This document shows, piece by piece, positions 1 to 12,320 of a DNA stretch of 64,000 nt; the stretch's first letter is position 1, and each line of letters begins with the position of its first letter. This stretch comes from Eulemur rufifrons (taxonomy: Eukaryota; Chordata; Mammalia; Primates; Lemuridae), in assembly GCF_041146395.1 (NCBI RefSeq), contig NC_090984.1:84641114-84705113 (forward strand). Reading direction: 5' to 3'. Position numbers and translations under genes: made by a program. The notes beneath the pieces were generated by a model. That model saw only the letters and a program-made list of their open reading frames with translations. It had not been told where the DNA came from and searched no databases.

Positions 1-30
1 ATGGATGAATGAATAAAACAAAATTTAACG

Positions 31-68
<38 letters not shown>

Positions 69-440
69 GGAATATTATTTGGCCTTAAAAAGGAAGGAAA
101 TTCTGGCCCAGGCTACAACATGAATGAACCTTGAAGACATTATGTGAAGTGAAATAAGCCAGTCACAAAAGGTCAAATATTATGTGATTCTACATACATG
201 AGGAACATAGAGTAGTCAAATTCATAGAGATAGAAAGTAAAATGGTATTGCCAGGGGCTGCAGGAGGTGGGGGGAATAGGGTGTTGTTGAAGGGGTACAG
301 AATTTAAATCTGGGAAGATGAAAATAAGTCTGAAGATGTTCTCACAACAATGTGAACATTTAATATCACCAAACTGTATATTTAAAATGGCTAAAATGCT
401 AAATTGTATGCTATGAATATTTTACCACAATAAAAAAAAT
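1..440 (+). mobile_element. L1M LINE, 3' end
   Basis: The window opens inside an old L1. The text runs from the last codons of ORF2 (aatggaatattatttggcc, matching the conserved L1 ORF2 tail) through the 3' UTR (gaaataagccagtcacaaaa, then a G-rich stretch near 244-290) to an A-rich end (caataaaaaaaat). The usual short TACACACA at this point in L1 has grown into a CA microsatellite. Divergence suggests an ancient L1M subfamily. It has no coding capacity. Confidence 0.88.
34..66. repeat. (AC)n microsatellite inside L1
   Basis: An uninterrupted AC dinucleotide run of about 16 units lies where L1 consensus sequences carry only a few. It is an expansion of internal L1 sequence rather than a separate insertion. 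Confidence 0.95.
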
Positions 441-2364
441 CAAAAGATTTTACATTAGAGATTTCTAATTTATCTAGAAACAAAGAAATCCAAGTAACTA
501 TTGACATTAGCCAGCAAACCCAAATGATAACAAAAATTGCAGCTAAGTAGCCCTTGCACCCTTAAAGGTGCACTTCAGGTCACCAGGGCTGGCTCCTCCC
601 TCTGGGCTTCCACCCACCCTACTTTACTGACTTAGGTTTACCTGCCAGGCCCTCGTAGCCACCTTCCGTTCTAAGGGGCCCTGGGGCTAGCTCTCACATA
701 CACTTGCAACTTTCACAGGCTTGCCTAGATTCAGATTTTAACCTACAACATGGCAATTAACCCACCTGTCCCAGACACAGACAAGGTGAGGTAAGCGGCA
801 AGACACGGCATCCATGATAGCAACATGACCAAGAAGCCCCTCTCCTGCAAAAGGAACCCCCATGATAGCAACATGACCGAGAAGCCCCTCTCCTGCAAAA
901 GGAACCCGTGACAGCCCTGTCCACATGCCCACCCAGGCGAGAGGACACTGCATATCCCACTGTGGAGATTTACTAAGCCATGCTTCCTTACTCAACAGTG
1001 ACAAACACAGCCCTGCGTGGATGCATACAAAAGAAGTAGAAGCCCTTTTCAGGATCAGAAGTTTCTTGTTACCCATTTTTCTGATATTGACTTCATATAA
1101 ATTTATTACAGGTTTTGTAGCTCAGAGTCAAGGAGCAATGAATTTAAGAATTTTTATTGAAGTCTGGATTATCCCCAAACTGTGAACTTTTCTTCTAAGC
1201 CATTGACTGTCTAAGGGTTTTTTCCTCTGAAATGCTACTGTCAAACAAGCATTTTATAACATTTATCAAAAACCAATGGCTACACACTTCAATCTGTACA
1301 TTCCATACAGAATAAACCCCGGTCTAGTGCTGATGCATAAATGATGTGTTGGTTTAATCTATTTTTCACAGGGGGTGTCTGAGAGTAGGAAAATTAAAAA
1401 CAGGTAGAATGGCCTACTATTACTGTCCCATGGTGTGCTTTTTTACATGAGGTCTGGATTAAGATAACATCTGGTCTATATTTCTTGAACTATTTCCCTT
1501 TTATCACAAGGAAAATCGGCAACCCATCTCACAACTGCTCTTAATTTAGATCTAAATATCACTGATGAAACATTGTACAACATGCTGTTATCTATTAAAA
1601 TGATTTCCCTGAAGGAACAGTTGATACTTTTATATATTCCAGCAAAGCTAATCATGCCAGGCCCCCTTAGTAGGACTTACCTTATAATCATATGTTCAAA
1701 TGTTCCACCTAAATCACTGCTTTGGTACCAAATGAGTCTTATTCTGAGATTGATTTCACTACATTGCTAGATACAGTGCCCAGGTCTGAGAGTTAAAGAA
1801 CAATTGAGAATCCTTTGGGAGTACAAAATTTTACTGTGGAGCAAACAAGCCATTGTTTCTCCCCTGCTGCCTGTACTGTGGGCTTTCCAGAGCCCCCTGC
1901 AAGGGCAAGGCAGTAAGCTGTTTTCAGCACTTTTCAGAGTTCAAGTCCTATGCAATGTAGTATATCGATTTCACAAAATAAAAACTTATGTTTTATTTTG
2001 GTTTTTTTTTTTTAGAATCATATAACTCATTTCTACAGATAATAAATCACGAAATTATTTTTTCTAAAACTATTTTGCATAACTGTAGTGTACATTGGTT
2101 TTGTTCATTTTAAACTACGAGTAAGCCTCAGAATCACAGAAGGTAAAACTATGCATTCAGCAGTTATATGTGAAATAGCTTTCTCCAACCTTACCTTTAA
2201 TTTGGCTATATCATGTGTTCCTGGTTTTTTAAATAACATAGAAACCAAAACACACAAAAATTGTGGTGGTTTTAAAAAAGCAACTAGAAGTAATTCTTGG
2301 ACAATGGTGAAACTACAAAAATGTTAACTGCAGAAAATAAAAGTAGAAATGTATTACACATAAA
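441..2364. other. Unique non-coding DNA
   Basis: Apart from the short tandem duplication at 813-907 I recognise no repeat or gene here. Short open frames (for example 925-1185 plus and 738-1076 minus) overlap on opposite strands and show no domain. The stretch is AT-rich after about 1200. Confidence 0.6.
813..907. repeat. 48-bp tandem duplication, two copies
   Basis: A unit beginning catgatagcaacatgacc and ending aaaggaaccc occurs twice head to tail, at 813-860 and 861-907. The copies differ at one position in the core (accaagaag versus accgagaag), so the duplication is probably recent. The opposite strand is open across both copies, so the unit appears twice in that conceptual peptide, but nothing supports a gene. 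Confidence 0.93.
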
Positions 2365-2640
2365 ATATGGAAAAACTGGAAACAATAAAAATGCTTATTA
2401 ATAGGGGACTGATTAAATAAATTATATTACATGCACAATATGGAATATCTTATAGTCATTAAATAAGGGTGACGAATATTTGTATGTACTAAGAAAGGAT
2501 CTTCATGATATATTAAGAACACAACATGAATAGCTCAGTATCATTTTTAGTTGTCATTAAAAAGAAAAAATAGGCATATATGTTTATGTATATGTAGAAA
2601 AGGTCTGGAAGAACTCACATCAAACTCTCTGTGGTGATTA
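2365..2640 (+). mobile_element. L1M LINE, 3' end fragment
   Basis: The text ggaaacaataaaaatgctta, aataggggactgattaaataa, a degraded 'cattaaataagg' and 'gatcttcatgatatatt' follow the order of the 3' end of old L1M elements. The fragment ends near ggaagaactcacatcaaac. It has no coding capacity. Confidence 0.75.
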
Positions 2641-2799
2641 ACCATTAAGAATAACGAAGGAAGAGAACATTTTACTTTATAAAATACTCTTTACTTTATA
2701 AACCCCTGTACATTTTCTAGGTTTTAACACATATATATTACTTTCTAAATTAAAAAAAAAGTAAACATGCATTGAAGAAAAAAAGCAAATGGAGCAGAG

Positions 2800-3360
2800 A
2801 TCAATTAGCCATGCCCTACAGGAATAAATCATAAGAAGGGAGGGGCCTTGTGGGGGCGGGTGGCTGCCCACAGAACAGAGCAAGAGGAATGCGATTGACA
2901 GGCATCCTGTCATCTTGTATTTTTTGGAGGGAATTCTAAGAATAAAAAGCCTTTGGAAGTTATCAGCGGTCAGGCTGGAGCCATTCATTTTTCACCTGCC
3001 TGTGTTTGTTGTCTGGCAGCCAGTCAAGGGTGCTATTAGCAGAATTAAGATCCAGAAGAAAAGATTATCCCATAGAAGGCAAGATAAGGGGCTGGAAAGT
3101 GTGGCTGGTTATCAATATCACAATACCAAGCAGGTCAGAAAGGATTCCGTATAGGTTTCCCTTGAAGCAGGTAATCTCTGCAAAAATAATGGAGTGCCTG
3201 TTCTTCCGAAACACTTCAGCACGGCAACATATTGCAGTTCATTTAAGATAAAGCGGCAGTTTTACCAAGAGTCTCACAACTGCATTAGGCTGGAGAGTGG
3301 ATAATAAAATGTTGCAACAACGTTCTTTTATTCCCCCTTATTCAGTTAACCCTGGGTAAT
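2800..3360. promoter_or_regulatory. Candidate conserved non-coding element
   Basis: A repeat-free block of balanced composition lies between AT-rich flanks. It contains a perfect inverted repeat, TGACAGG-CAT-CCTGTCA, at 2896-2912; TGACAG is the core bound by TALE homeodomain proteins (MEIS, PKNOX, TGIF). Several GATA-type motifs (agataa, ttatca) follow around 3078-3255. No alignment was possible, so conservation is an inference from composition and motif density only. Confidence 0.25.
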
Positions 3361-4799
3361 GAAACAACCTTCCATCTCTCCCCCAGATCATTTTTAATAT
3401 ATTGAATGGTATACTTTCATTCACTTTTCTTTCCTTTGTGCTGAGGAAAGGTCTAAATGAGATTCCATAGTACTGTTTGATATAAGACACAAGAGGAATA
3501 ATTGTAACATTATTTAAGTATTTAATTGTTAGGAGATTTTTTTTAAATCACCAATAGTAGCGTGGATTCAGAACAGCAACTTTTGTCTAGAGAGGTTTTG
3601 CCACTCTGGTACTAAAACACGTGTTTTCAAACAATGAATTGGAATGGTGAAGGTTTTGAGTTCATGTCAGCACTGCAATTTACAAGAGTTCACGTACAGC
3701 ATGAACTTACATAGCATTTCACCATGTTGTCTATGAATCATTCAATTTTAAGCTTTGCAGCATATGGACAATTGCAAAATGCAGAGAAGAAAGAAAACAC
3801 ATTTGGTATTTTCATTTTATACACTTCATATTGGAAATAAATGGTTTTGTTCTCCCAACTATTTTTCATCTAAATGATAAGGGCCCTTGCATTTTTTTTT
3901 CCTCTTCTTTTTCTTTTTAGAAAATTCAAGGAAATAGATATTAACTTGTTCAGCTAAATAATTTTTCATTGTACAGACGTTTATATGTACAATTATGGAG
4001 CAATCAACTACTAGTAGGTTATTTACTTTGAGTTGTCATCCCAATAGGAATGGCAGATTTACAATGGTTAATTCATCTAATACTTGATCAATAGAACACA
4101 TTCCCAAAATAGCTGCAGTTAAGGAAGTCTCTGACCATTGACAGGATAGAAAGAATCAAGACCATGACATTGCATCACCAATCAAGGTGATCAAGCACAC
4201 ACTTAATGACCCAAGAGCTACCAATTTATCAATGAAAAAACAAAACCAATATACATTTAAATAAAAGTAGGCTTTGATATTTCCTTAGAGTTATAAAATT
4301 GAGTCTGTTAGTCAGTTACAGCATTACATGAAAATACTCCCATTTTTGCAAAGATTTTCAAAAGCTTATCAATGTCGTACTGTTACTGTGAATGAGACTA
4401 TGCTATGTCCATAAGAGGTAAATACCTTCCAAAATGTTTTTATTCTTTCTTCTTATTCTATGACCTACACCCTAAAAAAAAGAACATTACAAGAAAAGTA
4501 AAAAAAAAAATGGTAATAAAACATTAAAAACAAGTTTTAGAGAGTTTTGAATTACACACACAATTTATGAAAAATTTTTACTATTTTTAAAGTGTCAACA
4601 ATTCAAAAGTATGTAGAATAAAACAAAAACCTCCCTTAAACACCACAACTCCCTCTCTACAAATACATAGATGGACATCACACTTCCCTCCTCAGTGGTG
4701 ACAACAGTTAGCAATTTGGAGAATGTTTTGCAAACCTTTTTCTAGGCATCTACAAATATATATGTACCTGTAAAGATGTATAATAGAGGAGGGTGTTTT
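3361..4799. other. AT-rich unique DNA
   Basis: No gene or confident repeat is recognised. A degraded old L1-like tail may begin near 4590, but this is uncertain. Homopolymer A and T runs are frequent. Confidence 0.5.
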
Positions 4800-5330
4800 G
4801 TTTCATTTTAATAAATAAAAATATACTAAATGTATTGGTCTGTAGTTGCTTTTCTTCATTTAACAATTTGTTTCATTGTTCCAGGTCAGTATATACGGAC
4901 CGGAAGTTACAAACTAGTAGCCCACAGTTCAGGAATCCTTTTAAATTTTTTGAATTTGTTTTCAACATGTAAAAACCCATATTTCCCATTTTTAAAAAAA
5001 ATGAAAAGATTCAGCCACATTGTACCCCATTTTTATGTGGAACCAGCCAGAAATAGGAGCTGTGCAGTGGCTGCCTGCTCTGGAGAGACCCACACCCTCC
5101 AGGGAACCCCAAGCTCCCACAATTCCCACCCCCACATCCAGCCTGGCCCTTCGGACTTCTGAGTTCATTATTCCTGATTCAATATATTTACATTGTTCTT
5201 TTTAAAGGCTGCATAATATCCCACAATACAGATGCACCATAATTTATTTAGCCATTCCCCTATTTATAACATACGTTTAAAAGTTCAAGTTTTCATGCTA
5301 TGTCTGGTAGTGTAAAACCAAATCCTATAT
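4800..5330 (-). mobile_element. L1M LINE 3' end, split by about 280 bp
   Basis: Read on the minus strand, 5176-5330 (ggctgcataatatcccac, caccataatttatttagcc) and 4830-4896 (cttcatttaacaatttg, ccaggtcagtatat) are adjacent parts of an old L1M 3' region. The 280 bp between them (4897-5175) do not belong to L1 and look like a later insertion that I cannot classify. The inserted part includes a C-rich segment around 5088-5150. Confidence 0.6.
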
Positions 5331-8300
5331 TCAGAAATGAACTCCCTTTTTTTTATTTATCAGTTTATTTTCCCCCACAGTTTGTGAACAGCCTATACCC
5401 ATAACTGATATTGCCTTACAAAACTTTATGAAAATACAAAGGATTGCTCTATATTTTTGCCTTAGAAAAACAATATTGTAATTGAGAGATCAGAGGCCAG
5501 GGGTGGGAAGTGTGTTAGGGAAGGGGGTGTTCCTAAAAGATAAAGAAAACTCAATCAGAAGCCAATTAAGGTGTATTCAGTATGTGATTTAGTTAAAGTA
5601 GGATTTTTCTCTTAAAAAAAAAGTATATCTCTGGCTTAAAAGTGACCAAGACCTGCTAAGTAACCAAGGCATTCTCTAGTATCTTTTATCAGCTCTATCT
5701 GTTCTCATTCTCCTTTTCCCACTTCCATACCCCTTACTCAAAAAAATCTCTAAGAGCATATAAAGTTCCCATCATGGAGGTCTGCAACTGTGAAAATGGG
5801 ATGGCAATCTGAAAAGTTAAAAAAGTATCCCTCTGAAGTGATGCTGTTCAAATGACTAAAGCTGACAGACCTCTAACAAGAGAAGCAAAATCAAAGTTAC
5901 AATTTAGTAACTGTAGTGTAAACCTGAGCCAAAAACCAAAGCACATGCAAAAGTGGAAAGAAACTAGAATTTTTTTTTAAATAGTCTATCAGCCAAAATA
6001 AGAAACACGCGTGGAGTGACGCAATTGCTATCCTCAGAGGAACAGAATTTTTGCTCCTGTGATTTGATGTGAGGTAAGAGTTCTCTTGCTTGAAATAAAA
6101 AATAGACACTGAAAAAAAAAAAATCTCTCTATGTCCCATGGTTTTTTTCTTCCTATTCAAATTATTAGAAAATCCCTAAACTTGCCATTTGTCCTAGCAA
6201 GCTACAGAAAACACAAAAGTAGGGAAAATTTTACATGTAGTTAGTTTTCATGAGGATCATATTTATCTTGTGCATATTCATAACTCAGAAATAAACCAAA
6301 GTTTATCTGTCTTTCTAACCAAAATTAAACTTTAATGATTCTTTACCCGTAGGTTTGACACTTTGAAATAAATATACGTACCTATTGACTCTCTTCCATG
6401 TGCCAAAGTATAAATAGTCTTCTTTGGTTATTTCCAATACAAAATAATCATCATCTGAGAAGCTTATGAATTCTGCAAATAAAATATTGTTGGAAGAAGC
6501 TAATTCAACCTAAAGTTCCTCGCCTATTTTGAAATAAATGTTCCATGCATTTTTAGTCACTTTATTGCTTAGTTGAGCTATTAAAAGGTATTTCCCAGGT
6601 AAACTAAAATCAAAACTTAAGGTTTTACATAAAAAGCATCTTGTACTCCCAACAGGAACTGAGAACATTCTACTTGCTGATTAGATCACTCAGATTCTCC
6701 AGCTGATTTAAGAGGCACCCTATGCAGGGTGACTCTGGGGTGTTTAGAACACAACCATCTCTTTAAAAGAATAACAGAAATGCTTGCAATTCCTTGCAAT
6801 AGTCCGTTACCCATCCTTTGAGGTTACAGATAAACTAAAAGTCATCACTGCATGTTATCTTTAACTAGATTCTCATAATATCTGCTCCTTTCCTATGGTC
6901 AAATACATCTTAATAAAGAATTTGTTAAAAATTACAACCCCTGTGATATTTCAACAGTGGCAAAGTTGAGAAAACTGGTTGCAAAGAATCAATGTCCCAG
7001 AAGGTGAAACAATATTTGCATCTAAGGTACAATACAGCAGATTCCCTAAACTACTCAGGCCTAGCAAAGCCTGTGCCTCCCAGGTGCTCCAATCTGCCTT
7101 TCTCGCCAACATTCAGAGTAGCCGAAGGCTGATAACTTTACCCCTGAACTATTATGCATAGATTGGTGCCTATATGGACCAAGTACTATGTTAGGTACTT
7201 GAAGTGTAAAAATGGGTAGGCCACAAGGAGGCTCCCAGTGTAGTAACTGGGCAGACCAGATAAGTGGAAATGTAATCACAAGGCATGCATTTTAGCCAGT
7301 ACCAAAATAGAGATACACAAAAGAACACAGAGAAGGGACTAACTCTGCTTTTGGTGGAGAAGTAGAGAACAATTGAGGAGAGCAGCCAGACCTGGTGTGT
7401 TATGATAAGGGCAAGAATGGTCCCCTTTTTAATCCTACTGTGGTGGTTACTTATCCAGTAGCCATCTCTTTTATTCCAGGCAGAGCTCTGCACGTTGATA
7501 TCTCAGATATCCTAACAAAGGCACAGATATCCTGGCTTTTGGAGAACATGTTGGCATTTTCTAACTACCTTACAATAATTTTACTGTGTGACACAAATGA
7601 ATAACGATTTCTTTCCCCATCCTCCACGCCACAGTAAAAACAGTAGCGGATGAAGAACTGAGCTCAAGATGCCTTTGCTTGCATAATGTCCAGAAACACC
7701 TGAACATTTTTCGTGGGTACTTTTGTTTCAAGCTTAAAAAGCATGTGCACATATGTAAGTACCAAAGGCTTACGATGAAAGTAGGAACACAGAAATATGT
7801 CAGACAGGTGTTATGTTCCCATAGAACGCTGTTGTCTGGTATCTGGATTCAACCAAGTTTAGCACATCCTTGAATTCACATATCTGTTTCAAGGGGCAGC
7901 CCAATAAATCCTGGCATAATTTCCCATGGAGATTATCTGGTTATACTGTACATTTCTAAGATAGGTGTTAAGAAATAATATGAAAGTGGCCCATTTTATG
8001 TTACCAAGAAAGCAACCTGTATTACAGGAAAATCTCAACAGTTAGACATCCATGGAACTGTGAATTCTCTCTTCAACCTAGCTTCAAATTTCCACACATA
8101 ACTTTTGGTATATTTAAAACACTAGAGTGTCTGTTCTTTTTAAAACCAAGTTAAGTAGGAGGGACTAAGAGTTTCTAGGAATATAACACAGAAGATGAAA
8201 CTAGCACACCTCAAAAATGCAAATCTAAAAACGAGATACTTTCTTTCTTGCCTATTAAATGACTAAGGTTTTAAAAAGTAACAATAATCAGTATATACAA

Positions 8301-8364
8301 GCGTAGAGAGAAATCAACACATATATATTAATAAGATACTACTAATAGTAAGAGTGTAATTTTG
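5331..8364. other. Unique non-coding DNA
   Basis: About 3 kb in which I recognise no repeat, RNA gene or coding exon. Open frames up to about 100 codons occur on both strands and overlap each other. None has a recognisable domain. Confidence 0.55.
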
Positions 8365-8755
8365 GTTCAACCTTTTACAGACAATTTGGCAACATGTGAA
8401 AACACATTTGACCTACCAATTCCATTTCTAGGAATTTATCCGAAGAACCTAAACAGAGGTGTACTTTTACTGTAACTCAAAAACAACTAAATAACCAACA
8501 TTTAGGGATTTACTACATAAAGTATGGTACATGTTTATACTAGAGTATTACCATGTTTTTAAAAGAATATTTAGTGAAACAGAAAATGTTTGTGACGTGT
8601 TATGGTAGAAAAACACAAATTACAAAACATCAAGCATAGTATGATTATAATTTTTCAATATACCCAAATGTATAAATATCTAAACACAAAAAGATTGAAC
8701 ATACTATTACATTCTAAAATATTAACACTATATATATTACATGGTATGATATATA
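8365..8755 (+). mobile_element. L1M LINE, 3' end fragment
   Basis: The text 'gacctaccaattccatttctaggaatttatcc' is the conserved ORF2 tail of L1M elements, followed by a strongly degraded 3' UTR (tactacataaagtatggtac). The end near 8755 abuts the Tigger-like element. Not coding. Confidence 0.8.
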
Positions 8756-8759
8756 GTCA

Positions 8760-9389
8760 TTGTTTCATATTTGCAGGGGATTGGTTCCAGGACCCTCCCC
8801 CTTGAATAAAAATCCACGGATGCTCAAGTCCCTAACAGAAAATGGTGTAGCATTTGCATATAACCTACACACATTCTGTTCACTTTTTTTCTTTTTTTTA
8901 GAAACAGGGTCTCACTCTGTGCCTAGGCTGGAGTGCAGTGACTGAATCATAGCTCACTGCAGCCTCAAACTCTTGGGCACAAGAGATCCTCCTGCCTCAG
9001 TCTCCCGAGTAGCTGAGACTACAGTCATGTACCATCAAACTCGGTTAATTTCTTTTTTTTAATTTTTTGTAGAGATAGGATCTTGCTATGCTGCACAGGC
9101 TGATCTCAAACTCACGGCCTCAAGTGATCTTCCTGCCTCAGCCTCCCAAAGCACTGGGATTACAGATGTGAGACACCACACTCGGCCTTTTAAACCATCT
9201 CTAGGTTACTTATAATATCTAACACAGTGTAAATACAATGTAAATAGCTGTTATATTGTATTGTTGAGAAAATAATGACAAGAAAAAAGTCTGTACATGT
9301 TCAGCACATGTCATTTTTTTCTGGATCATTTTGATCCACAGTTGGCTAAATACATGGATGTGGAACCCAAAGATACAGAGGGCCAACTG
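8760..9389 (-). mobile_element. Tigger-like non-autonomous DNA transposon, interrupted by Alu
   Basis: The left part (8760-8880) carries ggggattggttccaggaccc and gatgctcaagtccctaac. The right part (9188-9389) carries aaccatctctaggttactta, tctgtacatgttcagcac and gatacagagggccaact. Both match one roughly 320-bp mammalian MITE of the Tc1/mariner (pogo/Tigger) group. Removing the Alu at 8881-9187 restores a contiguous element about as long as the second copy at 34270-34588. It has no transposase. Confidence 0.8.
8881..9187 (-). mobile_element. AluJ-type SINE nested in Tigger-like element
   Basis: A dimeric Alu read on the minus strand. It has a T-rich head at 8884-8900, the left arm (gctggagtgcagtga, cctgcctcagtctcccgag), a T/A-rich linker at 9051-9069 and the right arm ending ctgggattacagatgtgaga. 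The right arm (gtagagataggatcttgcta) is of the old J type found in all primates. Many CpG sites have decayed. No clear target-site duplication is visible. Confidence 0.9.
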
Positions 9390-9409
9390 TATATCATATC
9401 ATGTGCAGG

Positions 9410-9446
9410 GATTATATATATTTATATATATATACACACACACATA
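9410..9446. repeat. (TA)n/(CA)n microsatellite
   Basis: A run of TATATA with a TTTA interruption is followed by ACACACACACATA, directly downstream of the Tigger-like element. Confidence 0.85.
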
Positions 9447-11437
9447 CTAGCTTAAAAGTCAGACGTCAGGTTTTAAGGGAGAGCACAAAGCCAAATCCTG
9501 ATAGAAAATGGCAAAGTTGAAAATTTTAATACTTACATACATCATTTGAAGCACTTTGGGGTATAAACAGTCTGATTCCTTAAATCAAGTTTATTCTATA
9601 ACGGAAAATAGAGTACAAGTGTCAACACACAATGCCTCAAAGTAAAAAGGATATTTATACTTTTTCCTTTCCCACAAGTCAAAATACTCATCCTTGCTAA
9701 GAGAACACACTTATGTGAAACAAAGATTAATATTGTGTTGGCATAGCACTTGCTTTTACGTTTCTAGAATCTCGGTGGATGAAGTTAACATCTTTTGTCC
9801 ATGCCAGCCCTAAATATCAGCTGCCTAGTTCTAAGTTAAGTATGGTATGGTTTCTATGGCAACCGCTGGCCACTATAGGCTTCTTCTGGAGGTAAAACCC
9901 AAAGAAATGACTAATTAACAGGAATCGAATTCAGATATGCCAAGAAAGAAATATTATACATTAGTATTTATTTCCATTGCACTTCTTACATAAGCACAGT
10001 CATACACAATTTCCCATTACACTTCCCTTATAGAATTACAAAATTGTGGTTACACGGCCAGATTTAAACATGAGAGAAGAAATGGCTCAGTGGGGACATA
10101 AACAGATGTTCGATGATTATTGTGTGATCAAAGCACCAAAAGAATGGGAGAGCTCCTGGAAATACCCCCCTAGTGACTATCTGCCCAAAACTTGGTGACA
10201 AAAGGTGCATAATATGGTTGCTTAGCAGCTGTTGTTTTAAAAGCAAAAACCTGTTTCTTGCCCATTCCATCCTTAATTCTTGACAATGAGAAGTGCCACA
10301 AAACTTGACTCTGCTGGGGGTGGGATTAAAATGGAGTGTCAACGTTATCTTTTCAATGTCCTGTTTCCAGATAACCCAGACCCTTTAAGAGCATTCTAAT
10401 GTGTGATTACAAGGCAATCGGTTCTCTTTTTTTTCTCTAGGGAAAAAATAATCTTCACAAAACAACTTCATGTGTGTTAGCTCTAGTTGGTGAAATTTCC
10501 TATAATTAACACCAATCGGAACCTAAAAACTAATTATAAAGATGGTAATCTTAAAACTCAAGCACATAGGAGCAGAAGAGGGTGGTCCCTCCAGAGGAGT
10601 CATTCTCCCTTTTGGTCTGAGAAGTGGGGATGTGACCGTCCAGCCTCCTTCCTTGCTACTCATTGGCCTCCTGCTTCTTTCCAAGTAGAATTCCAAATCT
10701 GGAATTTAGTATGGTACTGCTGTGCAGAACCCCTTCTTCAAGGATGTCCCCAAGAAACCAATGGATGCTTAACCAGAACTGCAAAATTGTTAAGTAAAAC
10801 AAGGGAAAATTTGCCCCAACATATAAGTCTCCCATTTTATATAGTTTCTGGACTAAATCTAATACAATACTCAAGTGTAAAACTTTGTTTTGGGGGCTTT
10901 CTAGGACCTAAAGAATGTGTGGCAAGGAAAGATCTGATATCCTGGAATTAGTTCCTGAATTAACCACCACAAAACATGATACTAAATTGGACCTATTTCT
11001 GAATAACCCCTTATAAGTAATAAAATATATTTTAAAATATGAAACAAAAATGGTATGTTTTGAAAAACCTGCTCCTGGGCCTCTCTGAAACACACAGTTT
11101 AATGTCTCTCAAAGGATGTAGCAATTTGCAGGTAGATTTCTTCACTAGAAAACCTGTCAGCTTTAACTCAAAAGTTAACCTCAGGCCTCATACATTCCAA
11201 ATTTCCCTCTGACAAGCAGAAATGAGGAAAATTTGTGCACTTAGTCACTGAGGAGGACAAACTGGTATAAAATTCTCTTTATATCTTCACTAAGAGTAAG
11301 GTGAAAAAGGGACATGTTAATATTCGCAGTGCTCTTGTTGTTGGCAAATTCATAGCAGAAATGAAAATGCCCCTGTACCAAATCCAGTTTCCAAGGGACC
11401 AAGATCAATGCTGAAAAATTAACAGACATATCAGGAT
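9447..11437. other. Unique non-coding DNA
   Basis: No repeat is recognised with confidence. It contains the longest open frame in the window (10487-10951 plus, 154 codons), which has no domain, no convincing splice or start context, and an overlapping minus-strand frame at 10656-10874. I regard it as chance. Confidence 0.5.
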
Positions 11438-11438
11438 T

Positions 11439-11506
<68 letters not shown>
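11438..11506. repeat. Compound (TC)n(AC)n microsatellite
   Basis: About 36 bases of TC repeats with one TTTC interruption are followed by an uninterrupted run of about 16 AC units. It is a polypyrimidine block joined to an alternating purine-pyrimidine block, and probably polymorphic in length. Confidence 0.95.
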
Positions 11507-11508
<2 letters not shown>

Positions 11509-11589
11509 CCCACTAAAAAGTTTCACAACTGCCCTCCATTTATACATTTAGCAAGTGTTTGTCAAGCATGTGCCAGACATTGCAATTAA

Positions 11590-11960
11590 CCAGTATATCA
11601 GTGAAGATTTGGGGTTACAAACAACAGAATCCACTCTGGCAAGTTTAAATGGAAAAAGGAATTTGTTAAACAGTATCAGGTAGCTCAAGACTCTCCAGAA
11701 GGGCCAGAGGGCCAAACCCTGAAGCAACACAGCCAGGAGATGCTCCCCCACAGCACGGGGGCCCCTCTAGGGGAAACATGACTGCACCAATACTCAGCAT
11801 CTATGGCCCTCAGGCCAAAGTCACAGGCCTCCCCTCCTGGCCACAAAGGAATCTGAGATATGCATTTTCTGGCTTCTACCTTGGAAAGTCAGGTCTCATA
11901 ATGGTGAGAAGTCACCAAAAGGCTGGCTGACCACAAATGTCTACTATAAAATATGACACA
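11590..11960 (-). mobile_element. Unclassified ancient LTR-like repeat
   Basis: The text 'ggttacaaacaacagaatccactctggcaag' with 'aggaatttgttaaa' and 'tatcaggtagctca' resembles the end of an old mammalian LTR-type repeat read antisense (AATAAATTCC-type polyadenylation region inverted). I cannot name the family, and internal boundaries are uncertain. Confidence 0.4.
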
Positions 11961-12320
11961 GTCTGCCAATATGGAGTATTCAGTGCAGTATAATAGCATA
12001 TAAACAAAAACAAAAACTCTGTAGATAGTGATTACCAAGCATTATGCAGACCTTTCTATTAACAAATAGTGATCTAATAAAAATATTTGTTACACATAAA
12101 GGTTTATGTTTATGTCTACCTGATTTGAGATTTCTCTTCCCTAGAGGATCATTTTCTTTGCCTATTTTCATAGTTTCATATTTGACATGAATCAGCACAG
12201 TATTTAGCTTTGGGATAATTGTATTAAATAAAAGAAAACCAATTATATTTTAAAACATGTATTAAATACTTGTGTGCTAAACCCTGGGCCTCTGCATGTA
12301 GCATCACTGCAAAGAAAATA
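11961..12320. other. AT-rich unique DNA
   Basis: About 360 bases of AT-rich sequence. No gene or repeat is recognised. Confidence 0.5.

Noticed and set aside
10487..10951. Longest open frame, 154 codons, plus strand
   Set aside because: No domain, an overlapping opposite-strand frame, no convincing start or splice context, and no resemblance to a protein I know. A frame of this length is expected by chance in 64 kb.
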